NCBI GenBank assembly: GCA_026874595.1
Contig: CM049313.1
Coordinates: 63,492,159 to 63,556,158 of the forward strand
Origin: Sipunculus nudus
Lineage: Eukaryota > Annelida > Sipuncula > Golfingiida > Sipunculidae
DNA length: 64,000 nucleotides
Reading direction: 5' to 3'
The position numbers and the translations under genes are program-made. Below are positions 13,331 to 24,984 of the stretch, one piece after another. The notes below the pieces were generated by a model. The model saw nothing but the letters and a program-made list of their open reading frames with translations, was not told the DNA's origin and made no database searches. Numbering within the stretch: position 1 is the first letter of the stretch; each line of letters begins with the position of its first letter.

Positions 13331-14667
13331 TATAACATCATTAACAAGTAAAATAATCAGGGTAATTAATTAATTAGCATCTTTATGCACCATATAAGCT
13401 GAATTATATGCTCTCTTTCTGTAGAGATGAAAAGTATCGATATAGAGAGATACAGAACTGACTCTGCAGATATGTCCACATTAACTTCTCCATGGTTTAG
13501 GCATGAATATTCATGTTGATGATTTAAATTGTTATAATGATTTCCAGTAAAAGCTCATAATTGTTTTTAATTACATAATATATAAGTATATATATATATA
13601 ATTATATATTTATATATATATATATATATATTCTATAATTATAAAAATAATAATAATGATTTTTATTATTATCAAACCTGCACTATCTATTTGTAAACTG
13701 AAAATTTAATCCTATAAAAAATCCTATTTACTGATAAAATTTAATAAAATCAAAGAAATCTCTTTCATCTGGTAGTAATACCTACAAAATAATAAGGTGA
13801 CTGGTGACAGCAAGGTTACAGCAGCTAAAACAGCAGAGACATTGACTGTAACAATCTTTCCCCTGCATCTATGACATACCCCAGTTTATAAACACAGGAG
13901 TTCACAGAACAAAAACAGTGCAGCCCAGTGACTAGCCTCAGTGCCCTGGTCTAGTCATCTTTCATATGTGACCGCCCTGATTTGAAAATCAAGAGGGCTG
14001 TTTTGCTGGACTGGACAGCAGGAGGTATCTGTGTGGCCTTGTACATATGTCAAATACAGCTGCAAAGGTACTGTAATAATCCTGGGAAAACCTCACTATA
14101 ACCTGCCCACCTTACGCTACCTCCCCGCAGCTCTGACAAGCGATACACAGAGATATATACACAGAGTTCATTATGGGTAATACGATGTTGACTTTTTGAC
14201 ATCTGATGCTTCAACTGATGAACCATCTGATGTTTAATAAAGTCCCAACAAAGCCCCAGTAAAAAACATTCATCATCTGTTTCATTTTGTTTTCTTTGGT
14301 GGTACATAGGTAATCTCCTTTTGACAGCAGCTAAAATACAATGTCAGTGGCTTCAAAGAAACTATAGTTCCCACGGTTGCAAATTAGTTTAAAAAAACAA
14401 AGGTTAGCGGGGACAATGTATAAGATATAGCATATGCTTGATTAAAACCCACATGATCTCATTCTGATCAAGATGTTTTAACTGTTTTACACTGCCACTG
14501 TAAAGTAATTCTATTTAAAATTAGGAAGTCTGTCCTTTCAGTGATTGTGGACTGGACTATGATAATTACTTGAAGAGCTCTGAAAGTGTACTGAATAATG
14601 AACTTTGACCCACAAATATATTAAAGAATCACATCATATCAAGGCATTGATTATACCATTGATCCCA
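13331..14667. other. Intronic sequence with TA microsatellite
   Basis: (TA)n runs lie at 13577-13632. 13800-14340 is more complex but shows no paired splice sites with a protein-like frame. Confidence 0.5.
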
Positions 14668-14842
14668 ACATGTGACTTGTGATATCTGGGTTTTAGTCTG
14701 TACATAAGATGGCAGCCCTCATGACAAGTTTCAAGATGTTTGTGAGGTACAGTTTGATAAGGACACACAAATACAACATGAGGACAGTCTAAAAGTGGGA
14801 ATCTGCCTGTGGAGAGAGCTTGGTGGCCATTTGACCTGTATG
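14668..14842 (+). repeat. Old interspersed repeat, copy 1
   Basis: Collinear with 41885-42065: shared blocks include GGTTTTAGT, GGCAGCCCTCA versus GGCCCCCATG, GAGGACAGT and GAATCTGCCTGTGGAGAGA. The two copies are diverged but in the same order and orientation. Family unknown. Confidence 0.6.
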
Positions 14843-15122
14843 TTCATAGTAGAAGCCTGAGGAATGCTCTGGGGATGACGAAGCCCTCATCCACAAATTA
14901 TAGCAGGGTACTGAATGTTTTTTTTTTTATATATATTGAGTGCTCTCTGCATTCTGATTCATGTGACCAGAAGTAGAGAAAATTCCAAGAATTCTTACAG
15001 ATTTTATCTTATCTCTAACACAAGTAAACATTCAAAAGCACTCAGGGTTAAGGGTCAGGGCAGAGGGTGTCAGTGCTCCAACTACACGTACTTCCTCATA
15101 TACTGTCCGCTACCTCATGGCA

Positions 15123-15139
15123 TCCCCCCCCCCCCCCAG
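15123..15139. repeat. Poly-C tract
   Basis: An uninterrupted C run near the 3' side of the small exon on the minus strand. Confidence 0.9.
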
Positions 15140-15267
15140 GGAACTTCATGATTTTTATTAGTTAAATACAAGAACTATAATTTGTCTACTGATTCTCTGT
15201 CTACCCTCATGTGAGTAGTTTGGCCTACTCCAACCATATATAGAGAAGATAAAGATAAAATTCTTAC

Positions 15268-15325
15268 CTTTAGATTTCTTAGGTGGGGATACAAGTTTGG
15301 CCTGTTGTACTTCTAATTCCTTCTC
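15268..15325 (-). CDS. Small coding exon, probably SCAPER downstream exon
   Basis: On the minus strand a pyrimidine tract ending TTTTCAG precedes this 58-bp block, and it is followed by a strong donor, G|GTAAGA. Two of the three frames contain stops. The open one (phase 0 in, phase 1 out) reads EKELEVQQAKLVSPPKKSK, a charged, lysine-rich tail-like peptide. It lies in the same orientation as, and about 26 kb downstream of, the SCAPER exon. Its entry phase matches that exon if the GTCGGT donor is used. The peptide is not one I recognise from vertebrate SCAPER, so it could be a lineage-specific C-terminal exon, an alternative exon, or part of another minus-strand gene. The exon call itself rests on the splice sites and frame. 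Confidence 0.6.
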
Positions 15326-15689
15326 CTGAAAAGAAAAACATATTATATTACATGATATTATATTATTTCATTAATATACAATTAATGTTATAATGTATTG
15401 TGTTTTATATGTTATAACATATAATATCACATTATATAAAATCATATATCATAACCTTACATATTATATAACTGATTTATTGGAAAAGTGTATTAGTTAA
15501 TCATGTTTCCTGTGTATTACACAATGACTGAAATCAAGGTGCAAAATGATGAAGGCTGCAAATTGATGTGATATAAACAAAATCATCATGTACAGTTAAA
15601 TTTATGTAATAATGCATAAATACAAATTTTATGTATTCACAAGTATATTGCATGGTAGATAATAAAACTACCTAATCAGATAGGCAGTT
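15326..15689. other. AT-rich intron upstream of the small exon
   Basis: TATTATA-type low-complexity DNA. Nothing was recognised apart from the acceptor tract at its left edge. Confidence 0.6.
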
Positions 15690-16100
15690 GTCAATCATGT
15701 GCTGTCAGTCAATCAGCAGCTGTCACATACAGTGACGCAGAACAGATAAATGGTAAAACCAGTACATGATCTGTACACCTGTTGTGTACTATAACCTGCG
15801 AACGGAGTAATCCAAGGCATATTCTCCTGGTAAATTATGATATCCGATACACCTGAATGATGCGGCATCCTTGAACAGCAACATTTTTGACAAGATAACG
15901 AGATTTCCCACTGAGATGACATGGTCTTGATTACTTCATAGGACAACAGTGATATCTTCTGAAGGTATCCAGATATATATATATATGAATGCTTGTCAGC
16001 ACCAATTAAGCCTTTACTCAGGGAGGTTTCCTTCTTATTCCTCAAGGCTTCAGCAATACTACTGATACCGCATAATACTCCCCAAAATGAACCCCATACA
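15690..16100. promoter_or_regulatory. Complex intronic island
   Basis: Non-repetitive sequence with the E-box CAGCTG (15717-15722) and several TGAC/GTCA half-sites. The minus-strand frame 15713-16120 is open but not protein-like. Confidence 0.25.
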
Positions 16101-16232
16101 AGTAAATCTTTTTTTTTCATTTATTTTATTTATTAATCAGTAGCTGTAGTTTCCTACAGTAGCAAGAAAACAGTGAGTCACATGCAATACCCAAGTAATT
16201 TTGATGAATATGAACTTACTGTTTGAACTTTA

Positions 16233-17330
16233 GTTTCAAACCTACCACACGGTGTTACATATTCCCACTGTCTTTTATTCCAAACCTACCAGTAGGTGCT
16301 ATGAATTCTGCTTTGCTTTAGTTTTAAACCAACCACTAGGTGTTACTTATTCCTACTTCAGTTCCGAAACTTACAACTAAGTGTTAACTAATTCCTACTT
16401 CAGTTCCAAAACCTACAACTAGGTGTTACTCATTCCTACTTCAGCTCTGAAACTTACCACTAGCTGTTATTAATTCCTACTCTAGTTCCAAAACCTATCA
16501 CTAGGTGTTACTCATTCCTACTTGAGTTCCGAAACTTACCACTAGGTGTTATTAATTCCTACTCTAGTTCCAAAACCTACCACCAGGTGTTACTAATTCC
16601 CACTACAGTTCCAATACCTACCACTGGGTGTTTCTAATTCCTACTTCAGTTCCAAGACCTACCACCATGTATTATAAATGCACATTCCAGTTCCAAAACC
16701 TACCACCAGGTGTAACTAATGCCTACTTCAGTTCTAAAACCCACAAAAAGGTGTTACTAATTTCTACTTCAGTTTCAAAACCTTCCACTAGGTGTTACTA
16801 ATTCCTACTTCAGTTCCAAAACCTACCACCAGGTGTAACTAATGCCTACTTCAGTTCTAAAACCCACAAAAAGGTGTTACTAATTTCTACTTCAGTTTCA
16901 AAACCTTCCACTAGGTGTTACTAATTCCTACTTCAGTTCCAAAACCTACCACCAGGTGTTACTTATTCCCACAACAGTTCCAATACCTACCACTGGGTGT
17001 TTCTAATTCCAAATTCAGTTCCAAGACCTACCACCAGGTGTAACTAATGCCTACTTCAGTTCTAAAACCCACAAAAAGGTGTTACTAATTTCTACTTCAG
17101 TTTCAAAACCTTCCACTAGGTGTTACTAATTCCTACTTCAGTTCCAAAACTTACCACTAGGTGTTACTTATTCCTACTTCAGTTCCAAAACCTACCACTA
17201 GGTGTTACTTATTCCTACTTCAGTTCCAAAACCTACCACCAGGTGTTACTAATTCCTACTTCAGTTCCAAAACCTACCACCAGGTGTTACTATTTCTTCT
17301 TCAGTTCCAAAACCTACCAATGGGTAATAC
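16233..17330. repeat. 41-bp minisatellite, about 27 copies
   Basis: The unit is TTCCAAAACCTACCACTAGG followed by TGTTACTAATTCCTACTTCAG. The 5' copies are diverged. A three-unit variant block starting GTGTAACTAATGCC recurs at about 16711, 16834 and 17039, spaced 123 and 205 bp (3 and 5 units), so there is higher-order structure. Open frames at 17120-17379 are by-products of the repeat. Confidence 0.95.
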
Positions 17331-17339
17331 TAAAAACCC

Positions 17340-18209
17340 AAAGGGAGTATGGGTAAAAGTAATAATGTTTAAAATATAATGTTAAAACAAGTTAGCAGTC
17401 AGAGACAACATATACTACTCCATGAACCATGCCATTAGGACCAAAGGAAAATCCTGATACCAGCGTACAAGTGAATAACTCACAGTCTTCCAGGAAAAGC
17501 TTAATGTCTGATTTTGCGTTGGAAAAGAACCATTTAATATCAGGTTGATCCAAATTGTACTCAAAAACTGGACTCTTTTACCATAACCGTCCACAAAATT
17601 TCACTAAAATCAGTTGATAACATTTTATTAAAACCATATGGCTAAGGTATAATATAATATATCACATGCCGGTAGAGCAACAGAACAAAATATGCTAAAA
17701 CATTAAATTAATTCCTTTGAGTAAAATCACAGTTATAAATAATGCATCAATCAAAATTTGCTTGAACTATAGGGTATCTAAATTTATAAAAATTCTTCAT
17801 AATCAGTCAACATAATTCATAGAACTAAATAAAATTAAGTATTTCCATTTAATTTTACAAACAAAATGTGGTCAATTACTTTATCTCTTTTGATGAACTG
17901 CACAAAAAATTAAACTGGTATCACCAGGTGTGTTAATTACTGCAGAAAATTAAATTTTAAGAAACATAAGCCAAGGTGTTGAAATATTTACATTGGATTC
18001 ACACCATCTGTTTCAAATGACAAGCTAGTAAAACATCATCAATTTTTACAGACACCCCTGATATTACGAGTTGGTACAACCCTACTATTGTCCTGAACTG
18101 TCCATTTTAGCATACAGGGGGGATGTGAGTGAAGTTGAAAGTGAAGCTGATGCAGTTAATGAACACTAATTTGATGCTGATACGTTTGAGCTCAAGTTTC
18201 GAAGCTCCT
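17340..18209. other. AT-rich intron, nothing recognised
   Basis: No exon, repeat boundary or RNA gene was seen. Confidence 0.55.
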
Positions 18210-18450
18210 ACTAACATTTCTTCACACTGTGTTGAGTGTCAGTTTTCCAAGTTGCATGCTTCCTAATTTGAGGCAACCCTTGTGGTATCATGCTTGCCCT
18301 GCACGGCAGCTCATGTTTTAATTCATCTCCTGGCAAAATGAACCTGTGTACTGGCCAAACTAATAGTTTACCCAGCTGGGGTACTGGCCGCTCCACTGGC
18401 AGCCGCCTTTACAACCTGATCGGAAAAAGTCAAACTTGGGCTAATTTTAA
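18210..18450. promoter_or_regulatory. GC-richer intronic island
   Basis: Contains CTGGGGTACTGGCCGCTCC and CACTGGCAGCCGCC with no repeat structure. Candidate conserved non-coding element by composition. Confidence 0.25.
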
Positions 18451-19339
18451 AACAGATTATTTTTTTTTCCTTGCTGGGTTGTCTTTCCCAGCGAATGTTT
18501 TGGCCAGGTGAATTATGATTGTGCTGTTACAGAAATTGACAGCGAGGCAGATAATGGAAAGTATTACTGGATGAAGCCTAGACTAATTTAGATGGCAGAA
18601 AATGCACATGGGGAAATACTCCATATTACCTGAATTTTGACAATGCATAAGATGGACACTATCAAATAAATGAGGGTTTGCCATTTATAGCCAGTACAAT
18701 GTGACATCCCCCAGCTGAGCTCCAATGCATTACTTCTCGGAGGTAATGTATTTTAGGTGTTATTTTTGTCCTCCACTGAATGCTGCACTTCCTGCTCAGG
18801 GTAATTTTCTGCCACAAAAAAGTGCCAATCCAACCAACAGTCGGATGACAAATACAAAATATTTTGTCAAAATGGTGCTACACAGTCAGTGGTCAAATCA
18901 ACTTGATGGATTCTAAAATTAGTTTTTTTTCTCTCCTTATTCAGGTTTTATGCAATGGCGACTTCCATTTTGGGTTTTCTCAACAACAATTCCTCAATGT
19001 TGGCTAGATTATTTTTTTGTTGGAACGAAAAGGTGAACCTAATTTTTCATTTACATGAGAAAACCTACAAACAAGATGAAAATAAAACCAAAAGTAATAA
19101 TCCCTGTGTCAAGAATATGGCTTGTTATGTAGGAATGCATCACATCACACCATATAACAACATATCATTAAAGGGTGAAGGGATTGAATCATGACAGAGG
19201 TCTTATAACCATTAATAAAGTTCATTATAATATATGCTTTCGAAGGTACTATCTCTGTACAATCTGAGTCAGTACACAGATAAACAAATCATATGGCTCC
19301 CAGGACACAAACCATGGGCTAATAGAATGACCTGTATCT
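18451..19339. other. Unique intronic sequence
   Basis: Open frames at 18725-18916 and 18955-19194 are short, with no family resemblance and no convincing splice context. Nothing else was recognised. Confidence 0.45.
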
Positions 19340-19985
19340 TCTTTACAGATGGACATGAATCCTGTGCGTTATGGGCGACCTACATCTACACTGAACAGAT
19401 AGATATTGACCCTGTCCTTTACAGCTGTCTCATATCTACAGTGCAGATGGACATGGACTTCAATCTTTATGGCAGTTCTATATTTACTGTACAGGTGGGC
19501 ATGGCCTCACAACTTCAGCAGTTCATTGCTGATCTATATCCAGTGTACTGGTGGCAAAGGACCCTGTGCTTCACAGATGATCTAGCTCCATCTACTTACT
19601 GATGAAAACGAACGCTGTACTTCACATATGACCTAGCTATATCTACTTTACAGATGGATATGGACTGTACTTCACATATGACCTAGCTATATCTACTTTA
19701 CAGATGGATATGGACTGTACTTCACATATGACCTAGCTATATCTACTTTACAGATGGATATGGACTGTACTTCACATATGACCTAGCTATATCTACTTTA
19801 CAGATGGATATGGACTGTACTTCACATATGACCTAGCTATATCTACTTTACAGATGGATATGGACTGTGCTTCACAGATGACCTAGCTATATCTACTTTA
19901 CAGATGGACATGGACTCTGGGCTTCACAGATGACCTAGCTACATCTACTAACAGATGGACTTGGACTCTGGGCTTTATGGACAAC
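19340..19985. repeat. 50-bp minisatellite with homogenised centre
   Basis: The unit contains CTGTACTTCACATATGACC then TAGCTATATCTACTTTACAG. Five copies at 19614-19863 are identical as read. Copies on both flanks (19340-19613 and 19864-19985) are progressively diverged. Confidence 0.95.
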
Positions 19986-19989
19986 CTGT

Positions 19990-20689
19990 TTCCACTAAGC
20001 ACATGTGAAAAGACTGTGTTTTATGACTGACCTATCTCAAGGATGAGTTGCTTCATATGTTTAAGTAACCAACAACTAGTGATCTTTCACATTCTATACA
20101 TGCACAATCAACCACCTTTTTTTCATGCTTTCTTTGTTTGTCAACATGGGCACATGTATGATGTTTACTACTAGCTTGTTGATAAACAAGCCTAAACATC
20201 AATTACAGGGGTACTATCAGAACCTTTCTTCAAAGGAATTACACCTACAGTTAATTAATTAATATGTATGTAGAGTAAGCCAGAAATCACATAACTTCCA
20301 CAAATAAAGCAGGTTGAATAGCCAGCTTTAAAATAATGTAACATCTGTGAGGGTCGCATTAGGGTGTTTACACAGTGAAACTTATCATAAAATCTTTCAA
20401 GGTGTGTGAATTATTTAGCTACACCTGTTAGTTCAGCCCAATATCTCAACAAATTATTCATGGCACAACAATTCATTAATGCTGACACAACAAATTTAAC
20501 ACTTTTCTTTTTTATAAACCTCTGAACTTACTCCCAGAATGGTGGTTTTTAATAAAATATAAAGACAATATTTTGCAAATTTCATCAGAAATTGCTTATA
20601 AAAAAGGGTACTGAATAATTCTCTATATGATAGTGCCTTAAAAAAAACTTTTTTTCTAATATGGCCTTTCATCAGATAGAGGTTTATCC
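19990..20689. other. Intronic sequence, nothing recognised
   Basis: AT-rich to moderate DNA with no exon or element boundary. Confidence 0.5.
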
Positions 20690-20940
20690 ACTGGTAGTCA
20701 TCTCGTATCAATTTTTTCCCTCTTTAATAAAAGATGATTGAATATAGGAAACAGGCAGCGGCATCCTTTAAGTGGCATTATGGCGGTGAACCTATCACTA
20801 ATGCATGATGGGAGAACCATTACAAAAGGAGATATTAAATATAGATGCTGCTGATGAGGAATTATCCGACTAATTATATCAAGGCGACCATCTTCTGGTG
20901 TTTCTCGACCACAGATAGACACAAAAACTGGCATTATGGA
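20690..20940. promoter_or_regulatory. Complex intronic island
   Basis: Non-repetitive block with GGCATTATGGCGG, ATGCATGATGGG and TAATTA. The minus-strand frame 20698-20934 is open but not protein-like. Candidate regulatory DNA by composition only. Confidence 0.3.
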
Positions 20941-20949
20941 CCCTTAACA

Positions 20950-22230
20950 TGATTAACTCTGGTTCTGCCAATCTGAAACACTAATAATTTTGTAAGCGCA
21001 TTTCCACAATGTGCCCTATGTATTATCAGTCATCCCACTAATACAAGGGTTAGGAATCATAAACTTCCTCACTATGATGACAATATGTCAGGAACAAGTT
21101 TCTTCCAAACAACAAAACCATCGCTATCCATCATCCTCACCCAATTTAATTGAGCCAGGCTCCACTTAGTTGATTGCTGACAGCAACATTGGACATGGTA
21201 AAGGGAATACTAGGATATTCTTATTGCGACTGTAGGCTGAACAGGGCAGCAACTATACTGTCCAAATAAAAATATACCTAACAAATAAACAAAGTGACTA
21301 TATTGTGACAATATTATTGTCCTTATATACATACTAACCAATTAAACAAAGTGACAATATTGTCCAAATGACGCTAAGCATATATCATGCTGATTATATT
21401 CTCAAAATTTTCCAAACAAAAAATAAATTTTTAATATATTGTTTAAAATATACTACAAATGGAAAAAGAATAAGAATATACTAACAAACAGATTTTTCAG
21501 GATAACAATTTTTCACATTTCATTTATACATTTTATATCACCTATTTCAGATCTTGGTGGTATAGGTGTTAACAAAGGATATCCAATGGAATTACAGGAC
21601 TATAATCAAGTTCTTTGAATATATCTGATAAATCTGATCTGATAAATTTGATTAAACTAACTGCAAGGTTTAAACTTACATGTATAATAGATATACTGGA
21701 TATACCTTATGCTGTCTGAACATAACCCAATGAACAAACTAGAGAGCAGTCAAAGACTGCAAGTCTGCCTGCAGTAACATTCTGGATGACCAGGATCCTG
21801 ATAAAAATTTGGTGTGCCGTACATACACACAGGAAATATATTAATCTATGCTAAGAGAAATGCATCTCACAGTTTACTATCTCTAGGGTTTTATCAAATG
21901 TCAGCTCTGCCTGCTATGATAAAGGCAGACCTTAATACTATTCAATGACGAAGGTCTCCCCTTCAGGTAAGAAAAAAGAAATGACCCTATCTTGCAAAGG
22001 CATAGAATTCTGTTAACAGAAATATATCACAGCAACCCTGTTTAAACAATAATCTTAAAGTTTGTCCTGAATTTCATTTAAATTCATCAATTACTTTCTT
22101 GAGTAAAGTTGCTATAGATAAAAGAAACCAACCAAATAACCAAGGCAAAAAAATGATAAATCTTGGCAAACGTATTAGAAAAGAATAGTCCACTCTGCTA
22201 TCCCTGTCCCAGTGGGTTTTTTCCTTTACC
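20950..22230. other. AT-rich intron, nothing recognised
   Basis: No supported feature. Short repeats of ACAAAGTGAC near 21290 and 21346 are too few to call an array. Confidence 0.5.
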
Positions 22231-22400
22231 AGTGGAACCTCTCTGAAAGACCAGCTGTCTCATAAGTCCACCTGCCTTTTAAGACCACCCTTGGCCTTGG
22301 GTAAACCAAAAGCATTCACATTGGTAATAACGGACCTCTCTAAGAAGTCCACCTGTGAATCAAGACCACATTTGGCCAGTCCCATGGGTGGTCTCACAAC
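22231..22400. mobile_element. Probable decayed pogo-like MITE
   Basis: Starts CAGTGGAACCTCTCTGAAAG, typical of pogo-type termini, and carries two internal AAGTCCACCTG...AAGACCAC blocks in tandem. The right end (GGTGGTCTCACAACACAGG) is only partly inverted. Confidence 0.35.
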
Positions 22401-23779
22401 ACAGGTTAATAACAGGATGGGATCTTTTACCTCATCGGAAGAATGAAAACCAAATGCCTGAGACAATTTATTAATATTATGACTTGTACAACCCAATCCA
22501 TGGTAACAATGCAGCCAAGAAAAATAACGATTTCATTATGGAACGTCTAATGTACAGAGTAAGTGAACATAAGGTCTCAATGACACCACTTGTATGTCAA
22601 AGCATAACACTGAGGTTTTATATGGCTGCATCTTGAAGGAATGCTGAGGGAGATGGAGTAATGAAATCACTGGACAATAGGTGGTTATTTGAACATTCTA
22701 TCCAGTTCAATTCACAATTAATTGTGCCAAAAATTTTTCTTCTATCTTGATTGCTGCTTTCAGATTCTACACTTAGTAGTTTTAAAGAAATATGAAAGAA
22801 AAATGGATGAACGGGGCTGTTAGAATAGATTTTATAGAGGTTCAAAAAGGGTAGATGTTATTTTAACAAACCAGCAATACCCTACATCCATCTGTATACA
22901 TTTGGATGATGCTTCTAGTAATCCTACGTGAATATTCATAAATAATGTGACCAACTGTTTTCTTGCTGTATACAATATAGAAGAACGGTAGATAAATCCC
23001 TCTTGCATATTCATGATTCCATTTGACTTTTCCGCTTCCTTGTGACTTACTCCTAAACAGATTTTGACATTTAAATAATGTTTTATTATATTTCCTCACT
23101 TTTCTGTAAAAAAGACTGATTACTCTTGTATGATGTGAACCAGACTACAATGACTGTCATTACTTTCAAAGATGTCTCTCAACTTCCAACGGTGACCTTT
23201 TATTCTCCCATTGTGACCTTCGATTCTCCCCAGTTGACCTTTCATTAAATCCACCAACGGTTGAGTATATGTAATAAATCCCATATGTCTACATATCCAA
23301 CTCTGAATCACAAAAGAGTTTGTGAGCAAAGCAATACAGAAATTTATCAATCCATGCTGTCATTATACCGTAATATGTGAGAAAAAATACTTTTCCTGCA
23401 ATGATCTGGCAACTTGAGCTTTGGTTGAAGAATCTCACATAAGAAACACACAATGGTTTCAAGAACGATCATAAACTGGTACTGATGATGAACCTGATTG
23501 ATGATGATAATCCAGATGATAATCGAGATAAAATACCAATCAAACAGCAATTTTCTTGACGACTAACAATAAGACACCATATTCCATATTCTACCAGAAT
23601 GATCTCTGTCCCTCATTAATGTAAAGGTAACAAGATGTAATATGGAATTATCCCAATCCAAAACAGGCTTCGATTCCCACAAACTTGCTTGAGAGAGAGA
23701 GACACACACACCAAGTGAACCAGCAATCCCACTAATGCCCAACTACAGACCAACATAGTGAGGGGAAGGGTATTTAAGC
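22401..23779. other. Intronic sequence, nothing recognised
   Basis: Several short open frames lack family resemblance. A short GA/CA-rich run lies near 23691-23712. Confidence 0.45.
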
Positions 23780-24400
23780 AGGCACCAACGATATACAAAA
23801 CCTGGAAGCTTTTAATGTGACATTGTCAAAATGCAATTTGTACATCCTGTACTCTAGATATTAGCAAGATGCGTTAATGGGCCCGCAACCAGCTCAGCCA
23901 TTACCTGCACTTAAGTTTGTGTACATGGCAGTGCCTACACGCAAAAATAAACCATTCAGAAACTAATGGTGGGCCAAGATAGTGCTTCTTAACTTAAGTG
24001 TAACCCTGTGTCAGGCATTAATACTAATGTAAGTTTCATGTTGTAAGAAACATATAAACGGGGTTCTCAGCACTTTGCTTGGCCTGAGAGCTCTCATCGA
24101 CAAATGGACGCTGGGAACCTATGGGTCGGTCCCTAATGGCATTAAGTGATCAGCCTTCACTGTGCCCCGGCCCTCAGCCCGGGATAGTGTTTGTAATCAA
24201 TAAGACAAAGCACTCCACAAGATTCCGTCTGTTAGTAGCCTCAACCTACCATCTCCGCATTCTGGGTACAGACCCTGTGTTCACTGAGTCAGCGCTCTGG
24301 CTTGGCCGCTTTTCTCACAGTGCTGAAAAAGAAATCGCTTCAGGCTACAACTACTATTTCAATCTTTTTTTTCCCTCCCAGGAACTGAACAAACAGTGAG
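23780..24400. promoter_or_regulatory. 620-bp complex island, candidate enhancer
   Basis: One of the longest non-repetitive, GC-richer blocks in the intron, with GTGCCCCGGCCCTCAGCCC near 24161 and GAGTCAGCGCTCTGGC near 24286. No spliced reading frame fits. The sharp contrast with flanking AT-rich DNA suggests selective constraint, which was not tested. Confidence 0.35.
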
Positions 24401-24817
24401 TTTTTTATCCTATTCAGTGACGGTGAATCTGGTGTCAACTTGCCCTCCACTTTGTGTATTAAAACCTTGAGCTGTAAGCTGAACGTTTTTAGTCTGGTTT
24501 GTGTCTGGCGATGAGTGTACAGAATGCGAGATGGCGGAGGAACTCCCATGCCCCCAAACAGGCTTATTTATCTCATATACCTGCACAGGATCAGCTCATA
24601 CAACAACAATCATTCACAAATTTGGATTAAGCTGTTTTCATCAAATATGGAGTACTGTAGCAGATGAGCTAAAGAAGCATTAAGTAGGAACATTTTTTTT
24701 AATCAATACAATGAGTCATATCATGCAAGCTAATGAACTAATAACTAATCTTAACATAGGCTTTTTTCCAAATAATAGACTTCCTAAGTTACCTTTTTCA
24801 AATCAGAATTATGAATG

Positions 24818-24919
<102 letters not shown>

Positions 24920-24984
24920 GATTAAAAAGCTGAGACTGAAAAAGCTGAAGTTTTGAAACAAAGACTGAGAAGCTCCGGGATGGG

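Noticed and set aside
17120-17379. Repeat proteins with TSVPK and QFQNLP motifs
   Set aside because: They are translations of the 41-bp minisatellite, whose unit is not a multiple of three, and have no start context or splicing.
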